Origin: an uncultured Clostridia bacterium
GTDB lineage: Bacteria > Bacillota > Clostridia > Lachnospirales > Anaerotignaceae
Assembly (NCBI GenBank): GCA_910587195.1
Contig: CAJUKL010000069.1
Coordinates: 1 to 8,191, forward strand
Direction: 5' to 3'
Length of the DNA: 8,191 bases
Every line of letters starts with the position of its first letter. The first letter of the stretch is position 1. Shown piece after piece: positions 1 to 6,510 of this stretch. Under the pieces are notes generated by a model that saw only the letters and a list, made by a program, of their open reading frames with translations, was not told the origin of the DNA and ran no database searches. Position numbers and translations under genes: made by a program.

Positions 1-691
1 TCGTGCCTGCTGTTGTGCTGCCGCCAGTATCTCCTGTTGCACCAAAATTTGCTAGCTTGTCAATATAACCCGCTCGGGTAGTAGTCAGACGTGATGTATT
101 GGTATTAATCGTATTGATATAGCCAGCCCGGGTAGTAGTCCAATCTCCCAAAAGTTTGTTCAATTTCGCCATCATCGTACCAGATGTGGTACTTCCACCT
201 GTTTCGCCCGTTGTGCCAAAGTTAGCCAATTTATCAATATAACCGGCACGTGTGCTTGTCCAATCTGTCAAAAGTTTGTTGAGTTTTGCCATGATGGTGC
301 CAGCTGATGCACTACCACCCGTATTTCCTGTTTGTCCTATGTTAGATAATGCTGTATTCACTTTTGCTGTCAATGTTCCCCCTGTAGAAGTGCCACCAGT
401 ATCTCCTGTTGCGCCAAAATTCGCTAGTTTGTCTAAATAACCAGCCCTTGTACTGGTAAGTCGTGTATTTAAATTAGAAGCATTGGTATGAATTGTATCT
501 ATTTTTCCGGCTCTTGCAGTTGTCCAATCCGTTAAAAGCTTGTTTGACTTTGCCATAACTGTGCCAGCTGTAGAAGTACCGCCCGTATTTCCTGTTTGTC
601 CTATCAGTGCTTTTATGTTATCTAAAGTTAAATCAATATCATCAATATCGGATTGATTCACATTTTTTACATTGACATATCCTTTTGCCAT
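1..691 (-). CDS. Repeat-rich phage tail fibre protein, N-terminal part (runs off the window)
   Basis: The reading frame opens with ATG at 691 and stays open for 230 codons to the left edge, so the C-terminus and total length are unknown. A strong site, AAGGAGGG, lies 7 bases before the ATG and decides the start. The protein begins MAKGYVNVKNVNQSDIDDID and then becomes low-complexity: five copies of a G-x-TG-x-TGG-(S/T)-rich motif (residues 31-44, 93-106, 119-132, 159-172, 217-230) alternate with five copies of a (T/A)RAG-(Y/K)-(I/L)-(D/N) motif (near 55-67, 79-89, 143-155, 183-195, 202-213). A larger block, GQTGNTGG to LLTDWT, occurs twice (31-57 and 119-145). Such Thr/Gly-rich repeats are typical of extended trimeric shafts of Firmicutes phage fibres. 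The gene is third of three fibre-type genes downstream of the baseplate genes, starting 12 bases after its neighbour. A fibre role rests on repeats and position; I recognise no receptor-binding or enzymatic domain in the visible part. Confidence 0.8.
   Translation of the reverse strand, partial: MAKGYVNVKNVNQSDIDDIDLTLDNIKALIGQTGNTGGTSTAGTVMAKSNKLLTDWTTARAGKIDTIHTNASNLNTRLTSTRAGYLDKLANFGATGDTGGTSTGGTLTAKVNTALSNIGQTGNTGGSASAGTIMAKLNKLLTDWTSTRAGYIDKLANFGTTGETGGSTTSGTMMAKLNKLLGDWTTTRAGYINTINTNTSRLTTTRAGYIDKLANFGATGDTGGSTTAGT
2..601 (-). repeat. Degenerate coding repeats in the third tail fibre
   Basis: Five units encoding G-x-TG-x-TGG-(S/T) motifs lie at 601-560, 415-374, 337-296, 217-176 and 43-2. 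Five units encoding (T/A)RAG-(Y/K)-(I/L)-(D/N) lie at about 529-491, 457-425, 265-227, 145-107 and 88-53. The DNA copies are similar but not identical; for example the segments at 298-341 and 561-604 differ at only a few positions. They are in frame and belong to the fibre gene, so they are protein repeats and not an independent element. They are possible sites for slippage or recombination that would change fibre length. Confidence 0.75.
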
Positions 692-697
692 ATGATT

Positions 698-706
698 CCC
701 TCCTTA
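698..706 (-). promoter_or_regulatory. Ribosome binding site of the third fibre
   Basis: The minus strand reads TAAGGAGGG here, with the ATG starting 7 bases later at 691. The TAA stop codon of the upstream fibre gene (706-704) overlaps this site, so translation of the two genes is probably coupled. Confidence 0.7.
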
Positions 707-1564
707 TTCTATCTTTTTAAATTCTTCTACCCTGGTTAAATTTTGAATATATTCCAAATAATCCTGTCTTGCTGTACCGCTGGAAGTTCTCAATAATAAA
801 AGGCTTGCATTTATCTCTCTGCTAGGTGCTTTTTCTGCATAAAGGCGCAAAATTTTATTTTTAGTTTCTGCTGCGGTACTCATACCACAAATTCTTGCAA
901 CGGTCATATCTTCTGGAAAAATGCTAACAAATGGTATCATTTTTTCGGTAATGAAATCCTGTGTAATATCTATGTATCGTCCACCGCCTACTGCACCATT
1001 TAACCAGCCTGTCGCCGGTATGACAATGTCCTTTTGTATACTGGATTTTTCTATCATTTGTTCTAAAAAGGGAATGGTTTCTACCTCTAATAGTTTTCGA
1101 AAACTTTCCTCTGTCACAAAAGCAACCATAGGATATTGTAAAGTAACATTGATTTTATCAGACACTGCAATGCTTACCGGATACCTCCTAATGTCAATAG
1201 CACCATGCTTGTAAGCTGTGACATACTGTGGAAAATCTGCCAAGGTAGCATAATAAAGCAAAATCTCATTTTCTCCATCCTGTGCAAAAACACCAAATTC
1301 TTTTAACCAGAATCCTTCTTTTAGTCCACCGTTTAAGTCACTTCTGTATTCTACCACAAAGGAAACCGTTTCATTTCTTGTAACAGGCTTTGTTGAAGTT
1401 GCCTGCGCTACAGGTTGTATTAAATCTGTAAAATAAGCAGGGTCTTGTCCCTCTGCAAATTCCCCTTTTCCCACCATAATCCTTGTAATTTTTAACTGTT
1501 CTCCTGCTATCAGTTTTGCAAGTAAATTTCTTCCATCTACTGTTATTACAAATCCATATGCCAT
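704..1564 (-). CDS. Phage tail fibre protein with DUF3751-type N-terminus, 286 aa
   Basis: The first ~155 residues match the N-terminal tail-collar/fibre family (DUF3751): MAYGFVIT, then GEQLKITRIMVGKG, PVAQATST, DLNGGLKEGFWLKEFGVFA and a conserved AVSDK. By eye 116 of the first 154 residues are identical to the adjacent 901-residue fibre, so the two N-termini are paralogous. This part is expected to anchor the protein to the baseplate. The C-terminal ~110 residues differ completely: a KDIVIPATGW motif near residue 178 is followed by a small predominantly beta-type region with RLYAEKAP and ASLLLLR. That resembles short C-terminal modules of other Firmicutes tail proteins, but I cannot name its ligand. 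ATG at 1564 follows an AAAGGGGTGG site, 12 bases after the stop of the large fibre. It could be a short fibre, an adaptor on which the third fibre is mounted, or an alternative receptor-binding protein. Confidence 0.8.
   Translation of the reverse strand: MAYGFVITVDGRNLLAKLIAGEQLKITRIMVGKGEFAEGQDPAYFTDLIQPVAQATSTKPVTRNETVSFVVEYRSDLNGGLKEGFWLKEFGVFAQDGENEILLYYATLADFPQYVTAYKHGAIDIRRYPVSIAVSDKINVTLQYPMVAFVTEESFRKLLEVETIPFLEQMIEKSSIQKDIVIPATGWLNGAVGGGRYIDITQDFITEKMIPFVSIFPEDMTVARICGMSTAAETKNKILRLYAEKAPSREINASLLLLRTSSGTARQDYLEYIQNLTRVEEFKKIE
1248..1320. repeat. 73-base direct repeat, copy 1 (partner at 3966-4038)
   Basis: This copy, in the 286-residue fibre gene, matches 3966-4038 in the large fibre gene at 72 of 73 positions; the single difference is T at 1283 against C at 4001. 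It lies in the paralogous N-terminal domains, in the same orientation and frame (DGENEILLYYA region). Confidence 0.95.
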
Positions 1565-1576
1565 ACTACCACCCCT

Positions 1577-2176
1577 TTACAATACCAATACCTTAATATG
1601 TTTTTTATCTAATCTTTTCATGACTCTGAATTTTGTTTGTGTTTCTGATTTTACGGCAATCCCGCCTTCTCCTGCGGTACACCAGCCATTTTCTTCACAG
1701 CTTCCATCATCTATCACAACCAGTTTTCCCATCATACCAACAACAGCCCATTCCGGACGTTCAGAACGTGGAATATATTCTTGTGTTGGGTCATACTCTG
1801 GATTTAATTTTTGTCTAATTTCAGTGTGTGTTTCTTCTACAATGATTTCTTGATATTCTTTTTCTTGTTCTATTTCATTACCATTCTCATCATATATAGG
1901 TTCTTTTATTACTTCTTTTAGTTCTTTTCTTTCCGGTATTTCTACTTCTTCCATAATAGGCGTACCATAAATATCACATTCAAACATATGATTCCATTGG
2001 TCCTCGCAACTATCACCAATTACAGAAGGATTTCCGCTAATAATCCCTAAAATAAAATTATCCTTGGAATCAGCCAACTGTATCTTATCACCATCTAACG
2101 ATACAAATAAACCACGCCTATCTTCTTTATTCGGATTATTGTCTTTCCACTGGAAATATTCTGCATAATCAGCACC
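1577..2176 (-). other. Region encoding the Peptidase_G2 / intramolecular chaperone domain
   Basis: This stretch encodes residues 703-901 of the large fibre. Family hallmarks are GADYAEYFQW at the start, NPNKEDRRGLFV, a ILGIISGNPSVIGDS segment, PEYDPTQEYIPRSERPEW, and a final (R)VMKRLDKKHIKVLVL. A Glu/Lys-rich insert sits between residues 775 and 825. If cleavage occurs near the start of the domain, as known for the family, the mature fibre is about 700 residues. Confidence 0.8.
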
Positions 2177-4282
2177 AGTAGAATTGTAATTTCCTGTAGC
2201 ATATACAGCTGTATCTGTAACACGAAAACAATTAGCTGTAGATTTACCAGAAGTACCTTTACCTATAATAAAATTACCTGATGCTATATTATTATATTTT
2301 CCAACTAAAAATGTATCTCTATATTTATTTGAAAGATGATCTCCAAACACAAATGAGTTTGAACCAATACTTCTATTAGAATCTCCAAATACAAATGAGT
2401 TTGAAGCGATATTAATATTATTATATCCTAACACTGCATTTCCATATATACCAGAATTTATACCAACTAGTCTATCAAAACAAACATGTCCTTGATAACC
2501 TCTTTCTGAAGATAAACCTACAATATCTTTTGTTACGGTTACTTTATTACCATCAATAGATTCAACTATATAAGTTTCATATGATTGAGAACCAACTAAA
2601 TTAAAAAAATATAATTTATCTCCCGCTTTATAGCTAGATAAATATGTTGGATTATCTTGCAAAGTAAATATTCTACCAGACGCCGTTGAAACGAAAGAAT
2701 CATTTATAGTATATCCTATTAAATTACGTGTTCCAATAATTATATTTTCTCCTCCATTTAAAAACATATCATTATTTGAATCTGACATAATTGATTTTGA
2801 CATAAACTTTCCATTTGTCACCCTTACGCTATTTTGCGCACTTAAGTTTATACAACTATTTGTTCTGTCCCATGCTTTTATAGTCATTTCTCTAGCTTTA
2901 ATCTCTAAATTATCATCAGTAGGTTCTGATATAGATACATAATCACTATCACCAAAGTTTAATTTATTACCGAAGTTACCACTACCTTTTAACCTTACAT
3001 TACCAGTTATATCAACATTACCTGAAATTGTACCACCTGTTTTAGAAAATCCGCCTAAATTACTCAAAGCTGCACTTGCAGATGTGGCACCTGTACCACC
3101 GTTTGCTATGGGTAAGGTGCCAGTAACACCAGGCGTAATATTTGCCGTACCATCAAAGTTTGCACTACTTGTACTTCCTAAATTTGTTCGAATACTTCTA
3201 GCTGTATACAATCGGCGGGCGTTTGCTGTTATCATAATCCAATGGCTGCTATAATAAACAAATTCTACTATTTGATTCGCTTCCCATTGACCAACGGGTG
3301 CCCAGGAACCTTTGATACAAGAAATCGCTTTTGCACCTGTACCATTCACATTTAATTTAGGATTGCTATGTGTATTACTATTTGAAAAATAAACAGCTAC
3401 CCTTGCCCCTTCTGCCAATACAAAACCTGCAAGTGCTACAGTTTTTTCCGCAACATCTGCGGCTGTACTACACACTCCAAAATGCGCAATATTGGCACTG
3501 CCATCAAAATTCATACCATCAATGGTTCTGGCTGTTTGCAGCTTTACAGATGAAGTTGCTGCCCCGCCTGCACTGGAAGAGCCTGCATAATTGTGGGTAT
3601 GAGAACTTGCCGCTGCACCAAGATTTGTCCTTGCATCTGCTGCCGTTGTTGCACCTGTACCGCCTCTTTCGACAGGTAATATGCCGCTTGTAATTTCATC
3701 TGCACTATGTTCATGCACAACATTTGCTTTTTCGTCCAATTTTTGCTGTATCTTGTTTTCTGTTTCTTCTAAAACACCTTCCAAATAGGGTATGGTATCT
3801 GTTTCGGAAAATTCTTTCATTCTTTCTTCTGTCACAAAAGCAAGCACATTGTAGCTTACAACCACTTCTGTTTTATCAGACACCGCAATCGTAACAGGAT
3901 ACCGTTTTATATTGACAACCCCATTGATATACGCCTGTACATACTGTGGAAAATCTCCCAAAGTGGCATAATAAAGCAAAATCTCATTTTCTCCATCCTG
4001 CGCAAAAACACCAAATTCTTTTAACCAGAATCCTTCTTCCAGTCCACCGTTTAAATCATTTCGATACTCCACAATAAAAGAAAGGGTATTTTCTTTGACC
4101 AGTGGCAGCGTTGAAGTTGCCTGTGCTACAGGTTGTACTAAGTCCGTAAAATCAGCAGGGTTCTGTCCTTCTGCAATTTCCCCTTTTCCTACCATAATTC
4201 GTGTAATCTTTAATTGTTCCCCTGTTCCTAACTTTGCAAGTAAATTTTTTCCCATTTCTGTAATGACAAATCCATAGGACAA
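1577..4282 (-). CDS. Large tail fibre with C-terminal Peptidase_G2 autocleaving chaperone domain, 901 aa
   Basis: This is a trimeric-fibre type protein. Residues 1-155 form a DUF3751-type baseplate-binding domain. Residues 186-225 hold an HEHSADEI segment and GGTGATTAADARTNLG; a second GGTGAT repeat is at 395-410. An HTHN pair lies at 228-231. Residues 270-351 resemble a module common in Firmicutes phage fibres (NPKLNVNGTGAKAI). A beta-rich centre runs from about 412 to 605. Five NSFVFG-like repeats with a 13-14 residue period (615-674) resemble YadA-type beta-roll heads. From GADYAEYF at 703 to the end is the Peptidase_G2/IMC region (NPNKEDRRGLFVSLDGDKI, SGNPSVIGDS, YIPRSERPEW). In phi29-like appendage proteins this type of domain is an intramolecular chaperone that cleaves itself off after trimer folding; here cleavage is inferred. 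The start is a TTG at 4282, two bases after the XkdU stop, fixed by an AAAGGAGG site and by alignment of MSYGFVIT with MAYGFVIT of the neighbour. The centre is much richer in AT than the flanks. Confidence 0.9.
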   Translation of the reverse strand: MSYGFVITEMGKNLLAKLGTGEQLKITRIMVGKGEIAEGQNPADFTDLVQPVAQATSTLPLVKENTLSFIVEYRNDLNGGLEEGFWLKEFGVFAQDGENEILLYYATLGDFPQYVQAYINGVVNIKRYPVTIAVSDKTEVVVSYNVLAFVTEERMKEFSETDTIPYLEGVLEETENKIQQKLDEKANVVHEHSADEITSGILPVERGGTGATTAADARTNLGAAASSHTHNYAGSSSAGGAATSSVKLQTARTIDGMNFDGSANIAHFGVCSTAADVAEKTVALAGFVLAEGARVAVYFSNSNTHSNPKLNVNGTGAKAISCIKGSWAPVGQWEANQIVEFVYYSSHWIMITANARRLYTARSIRTNLGSTSSANFDGTANITPGVTGTLPIANGGTGATSASAALSNLGGFSKTGGTISGNVDITGNVRLKGSGNFGNKLNFGDSDYVSISEPTDDNLEIKAREMTIKAWDRTNSCINLSAQNSVRVTNGKFMSKSIMSDSNNDMFLNGGENIIIGTRNLIGYTINDSFVSTASGRIFTLQDNPTYLSSYKAGDKLYFFNLVGSQSYETYIVESIDGNKVTVTKDIVGLSSERGYQGHVCFDRLVGINSGIYGNAVLGYNNINIASNSFVFGDSNRSIGSNSFVFGDHLSNKYRDTFLVGKYNNIASGNFIIGKGTSGKSTANCFRVTDTAVYATGNYNSTGADYAEYFQWKDNNPNKEDRRGLFVSLDGDKIQLADSKDNFILGIISGNPSVIGDSCEDQWNHMFECDIYGTPIMEEVEIPERKELKEVIKEPIYDENGNEIEQEKEYQEIIVEETHTEIRQKLNPEYDPTQEYIPRSERPEWAVVGMMGKLVVIDDGSCEENGWCTAGEGGIAVKSETQTKFRVMKRLDKKHIKVLVL
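2261..2440 (-). repeat. YadA-head-like coding repeats in the large fibre
   Basis: Residues 615-674 hold NAVLGYNN, NSFVFGDSN, NSFVFGDHL, DTFLVGKYN and NFIIGKGTS, spaced 13-14 residues apart. The two NSFVFG units are also near-identical in DNA (about 2338-2360 and 2382-2404). Short hydrophobic strands ended by Gly at this period are typical of left-handed beta-roll heads of trimeric adhesins. Related fibres with a Peptidase_G2 domain commonly carry such repeats just before it. Confidence 0.6.
3966..4038. repeat. 73-base direct repeat, copy 2 (partner at 1248-1320)
   Basis: This is the matching copy in the N-terminal domain of the 901-residue fibre. The copies are 2718 bases apart. Recombination between them would delete everything between and fuse this N-terminus in frame to the C-terminus of the short fibre. 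Confidence 0.95.
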
Positions 4283-4284
4283 TT

Positions 4285-4965
4285 TTAATTCCTCCTTTCA
4301 GCTATTATTTCTGGTAATATTGTACTTTCTATGCTGCAACAATCGGACACAAGCTGTGCTGTTACCTGAAAATCATAAATTGTTTCTGTTTCTGGCAATA
4401 TCGTTTCTAAAACAGGGCCAAAAACCGCACCATCTATATAACATTCTATGGAAAAAGGCGTTTCCAAAATACTTTTTGCTTCCAGTATTAAATGTGCTGG
4501 TTTATATTTTTCAATGGTTTTAAAAACAACTGCCCATTCATCTTCTAAAAATTGCTTATAAAGTTGTACTTCAAAAGTATTTTTTGCTGTTCTTTCTATG
4601 ACTTTTGCTTTTTCAATTTTAAAAATAATTTCCAATACTTCTTCCAGTTTTTCCGGATTCATAGGTGCTCTTGTTCTGACAGCAGTTAATACTTTTTCCC
4701 TTCTTTCTTCCAGTGAAATATCTGGATGAACGGGCAAATTATATTCCTGTTCCCAATAATCCAATGCCCAATCAGCCGTTTGCGGTAATATTTGCTGTAC
4801 TATTTCCTCAACCCACTTTATAATTAAGTCTGCTTCTAAACCCATAGCCTCCATAAGCCACAATGCGGTTTTTGCTTCCTGATAAATTGGTGTAATATAA
4901 TCCAGCCCGTTGATTGCGGTTTTACTGGTTAATATCTTTTGTATGTCTTTGCTTGTATACTTCAT
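4285..4965 (-). CDS. xkdU: XkdU/YmfQ-like baseplate protein (DUF2313), 226 aa
   Basis: A member of the YmfQ/DUF2313 family, the PBSX XkdU type, found directly after baseplate J in contractile-tail operons. It is the functional counterpart of Mu gp48/P2 gpI-type proteins that complete the baseplate wedge and connect to the fibres. The hallmark is around residues 58-98: ILPQTADWALDYWEQEYNLP then SLEERREKVLTAVRTR. This is followed by APMNPEKLEEVLEIIF at 100-115 and KYKPAHLI at 153-160. The last ~55 residues (SIECYIDGAVFGPVLETILP onward) are less typical and contain an adjacent Cys pair at 209-210. ATG at 4965 overlaps the TGA of the XkdT-like gene as ATGA. A GGAG lies 13 bases upstream, a long spacing, so coupling by termination-reinitiation is likely. 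The longer frame upstream begins within XkdT coding sequence with a Cys/Arg-rich stretch not typical of the family, so I reject it. Confidence 0.88.
   Translation of the reverse strand: MKYTSKDIQKILTSKTAINGLDYITPIYQEAKTALWLMEAMGLEADLIIKWVEEIVQQILPQTADWALDYWEQEYNLPVHPDISLEERREKVLTAVRTRAPMNPEKLEEVLEIIFKIEKAKVIERTAKNTFEVQLYKQFLEDEWAVVFKTIEKYKPAHLILEAKSILETPFSIECYIDGAVFGPVLETILPETETIYDFQVTAQLVSDCCSIESTILPEIIAERRN
4291..4298 (-). promoter_or_regulatory. Ribosome binding site that fixes the TTG start of the large fibre
   Basis: The minus strand reads AAAGGAGG, 8 bases before the TTG at 4282. It lies inside the last codons of the XkdU-like gene, so the two genes are probably translationally coupled. 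No ATG in the correct place competes with it. Confidence 0.75.
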
Positions 4966-6086
4966 AAAAATATCACATCTCCATCTTCTGCAACTGCAAC
5001 ACAACGCTCTGAAATTTCTATATTTTCCATGCCTTCATTTAGTTTTAATTCTCTATAATCCCATACACCTTTTGTATTAATAAGCGTTGCACCTACTTCA
5101 GCATATTTGATTTCTGTATGTGCTTCTTCTGTTTTTAAATAGGCTTGCAAATTTTGCAAAAAATCCTTTTTTACCTGTTCTTTGTCATAGCCGTATTCCA
5201 ACTCCACAATTGCAGATACTTTTATTGTAACAGGCTCTGCCGGAATCACTTTTAAAAAGGCGTTAATCGGTGCCAATCTCTGATACCAGTCATCATATCG
5301 CATAATATGATTTTCTACTTCTTCACAGATTGCCTGTGAAGCCGGCAAATCTTCATTATCTACCAATACAATTGTTACAAGTCCGGTATCATCCTGTGCA
5401 GATATGACATTTGCACCCCCTACTCCAGCCACTTCCAAAGCCCATCTTCTGTAGTCTGCCGGTGAGCCTACAAAAGAATTGCCTAAATTGGCATCAAATT
5501 CTGCAATTCTTTGCCGAAAACTATCTTCTGTTTCCTGCTCAAAACCACCATAGGCTTTTTCTTGATTGACAACCGAAATAATTCCTTTGACTGGTTTTGC
5601 CAAAAGGATAATACTTTCGGCTGCAACATTTCCTTTTTTTCCTGCTTCTGCACAAATACTTTCTACTTCTGCAATGCCTGTTTCTGTAATTTCACATTCC
5701 TGCATAGTATAAAATATAATCCCACTTTGTTCTGGTGTGGAAACAGTGGAAAAAGCAACACCTTGTGATATTTTTGTACCAGCAACGCCTGTAATTGTCA
5801 GTTTTGCTTTTGCGTGGGTTGCTTCTTTTAAAAATAAATTTCTGTTTTCCCCATGTCCCAGTAAAATATCACCATAAGAATATTTCGGAATGATATTTCT
5901 AACAGCTTCCGTCAAGGTAAATTCTACAACCCGTGACAAAGCAATGGCTACCGGATAAAACAAATCACATACCCAGCCATTTTCTTCTTTGCTGATAGTA
6001 TCCGGTAATCGCTTTAACATTTTTGCCATTACTTCTTCCGTACTGTAAGTTTGTAAAAATTCTGGTATGCTAAAGCTATCAGGCAT
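4962..6086 (-). CDS. xkdT: XkdT-like baseplate J protein, 374 aa
   Basis: This is the wedge protein of the baseplate J family (Mu gp47, P2 gpJ, T4 gp6-like), which forms the iris-like ring around the tail hub and rearranges on sheath contraction. Visible hallmarks: an N-terminal helical region (1-70), a LTITGVAGTKISQGVAF beta segment at 96-112, the GG-ETEDSFRQRI motif at 180-194, GSPADYRRWALEVAGVGGA at 207-225, and a C-terminal region with PVTIKVSAIVELEYGYD and IKYAEVGATLINTKGV. The length fits the family (about 350-390). The start is ATG at 6086, preceded by GAGGTGA with a 4-base gap; a TTG 21 bases further upstream would fall in the terminator and is rejected. It ends in an ATGA overlap with the XkdU-like gene. 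In related operons it follows XkdS almost directly; here the hicAB cassette separates them. Confidence 0.92.
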   Translation of the reverse strand: MPDSFSIPEFLQTYSTEEVMAKMLKRLPDTISKEENGWVCDLFYPVAIALSRVVEFTLTEAVRNIIPKYSYGDILLGHGENRNLFLKEATHAKAKLTITGVAGTKISQGVAFSTVSTPEQSGIIFYTMQECEITETGIAEVESICAEAGKKGNVAAESIILLAKPVKGIISVVNQEKAYGGFEQETEDSFRQRIAEFDANLGNSFVGSPADYRRWALEVAGVGGANVISAQDDTGLVTIVLVDNEDLPASQAICEEVENHIMRYDDWYQRLAPINAFLKVIPAEPVTIKVSAIVELEYGYDKEQVKKDFLQNLQAYLKTEEAHTEIKYAEVGATLINTKGVWDYRELKLNEGMENIEISERCVAVAEDGDVIFL

Positions 6087-6104
6087 TTTTTCACCTCTTT
6101 TCTG

Positions 6105-6135
6105 CAATAAAAAAACGCCCTGTAAAGAGCGTTTT
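6105..6135 (-). terminator. Intrinsic terminator directly after hicB
   Basis: On the minus strand AAAACGCTC pairs with GGGCGTTTT (9 pairs including one G-U) around a 6-base loop TTTACA. The stem runs straight into TTTATTG, giving a seven-T run starting in the stem. It begins 4 bases after the hicB stop and ends about 20 bases before the XkdT ATG, with the XkdT ribosome site in between. In the plus direction the stem has a mismatch and a poor T tract, so it is mainly a minus-strand terminator. Confidence 0.8.
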
Positions 6136-6139
6136 ATAA

Positions 6140-6490
6140 CTATTTACTTAATTTATAAAGAGCATATTGATTTAATGATACTCCCTCTTTTTCTGCCTCC
6201 ATTGCTAATTTAAAGTGTAATGACTTTGGTAATCGAACAACAAATTTTCCACTGTAATTTTCTGTTTGTACAGGCTCAGGAACATCAAAGCCATTTTCCA
6301 GCTTTGTTTCAATGTAGCCCTCCATTGCTTCCTGTAAATTCTCCCATACCTCTTTATAGCTGTCACCTGTACTTTGACAACCATCCAATTCTAATATTTT
6401 TCCATAATAATAGTTGCCGCTTTCATCATTGATACGCTGAATGATAAAATTGTAAGGTAAATTTTTATAATATTCTACTGTTTTACTCAT
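6140..6490 (-). CDS. hicB: HicB-type antitoxin with ribbon-helix-helix DNA-binding domain, 116 aa
   Basis: HicB antitoxins bind and neutralise the HicA mRNA interferase and repress their own promoter. Residues 9-75 form the partly degenerate RNase H-like HicB domain: NFIIQRINDESGNYYYGKI, then LDGCQSTGDSYKEVWENLQEAMEGYIE, a classic HicB signature. Residues 80-116 (SGKFVVRLPKSLHFKLAMEA, then EGVSLNQYALYKLSK) are an Arc-like ribbon-helix-helix. Length and architecture are normal. It is second in the pair, 28 bases after the hicA stop. No Shine-Dalgarno sequence is visible before ATG 6490 (the preceding bases are CATAAAGCAT), and no other in-frame start is available before an upstream stop. Translation may depend on hicA. 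The hairpin at 6511-6533 lies in this gap. Closely followed by its own terminator. Confidence 0.92.
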   Translation of the reverse strand: MSKTVEYYKNLPYNFIIQRINDESGNYYYGKILELDGCQSTGDSYKEVWENLQEAMEGYIETKLENGFDVPEPVQTENYSGKFVVRLPKSLHFKLAMEAEKEGVSLNQYALYKLSK

Positions 6491-6510
6491 ATGCTTTATG
6501 GCAGGTAATG

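Noticed and set aside
252..440. Plus-strand open frame of 62 codons opposite the third fibre
   Set aside because: It is the antisense shadow of the repeat-rich fibre; it has a low-complexity Pro/Val sequence and no ribosome site.
2..601. Collagen-like fibre domain
   Set aside because: Gly does not recur every third residue over a useful length; the motif is G-x-TG-x-TGG followed by Ser/Thr.
1..606. CRISPR-like array
   Set aside because: The repeats are degenerate, in frame, irregularly spaced and encode a continuous protein.
921..1214. Plus-strand open frame opposite the 286-residue fibre
   Set aside because: No recognisable domain, and the minus strand here has strong homology to fibre N-termini.
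3370..3693. Plus-strand open frame rich in Leu/Gln/His opposite the large fibre
   Set aside because: It mirrors Ala/Gly/Thr-rich fibre codons; composition is typical of an antisense artefact.
704..4282. Diversity-generating retroelement target in the fibre genes
   Set aside because: No C-type lectin-like C-terminus, no template/variable repeat pair with A-specific changes and no reverse transcriptase in the window.
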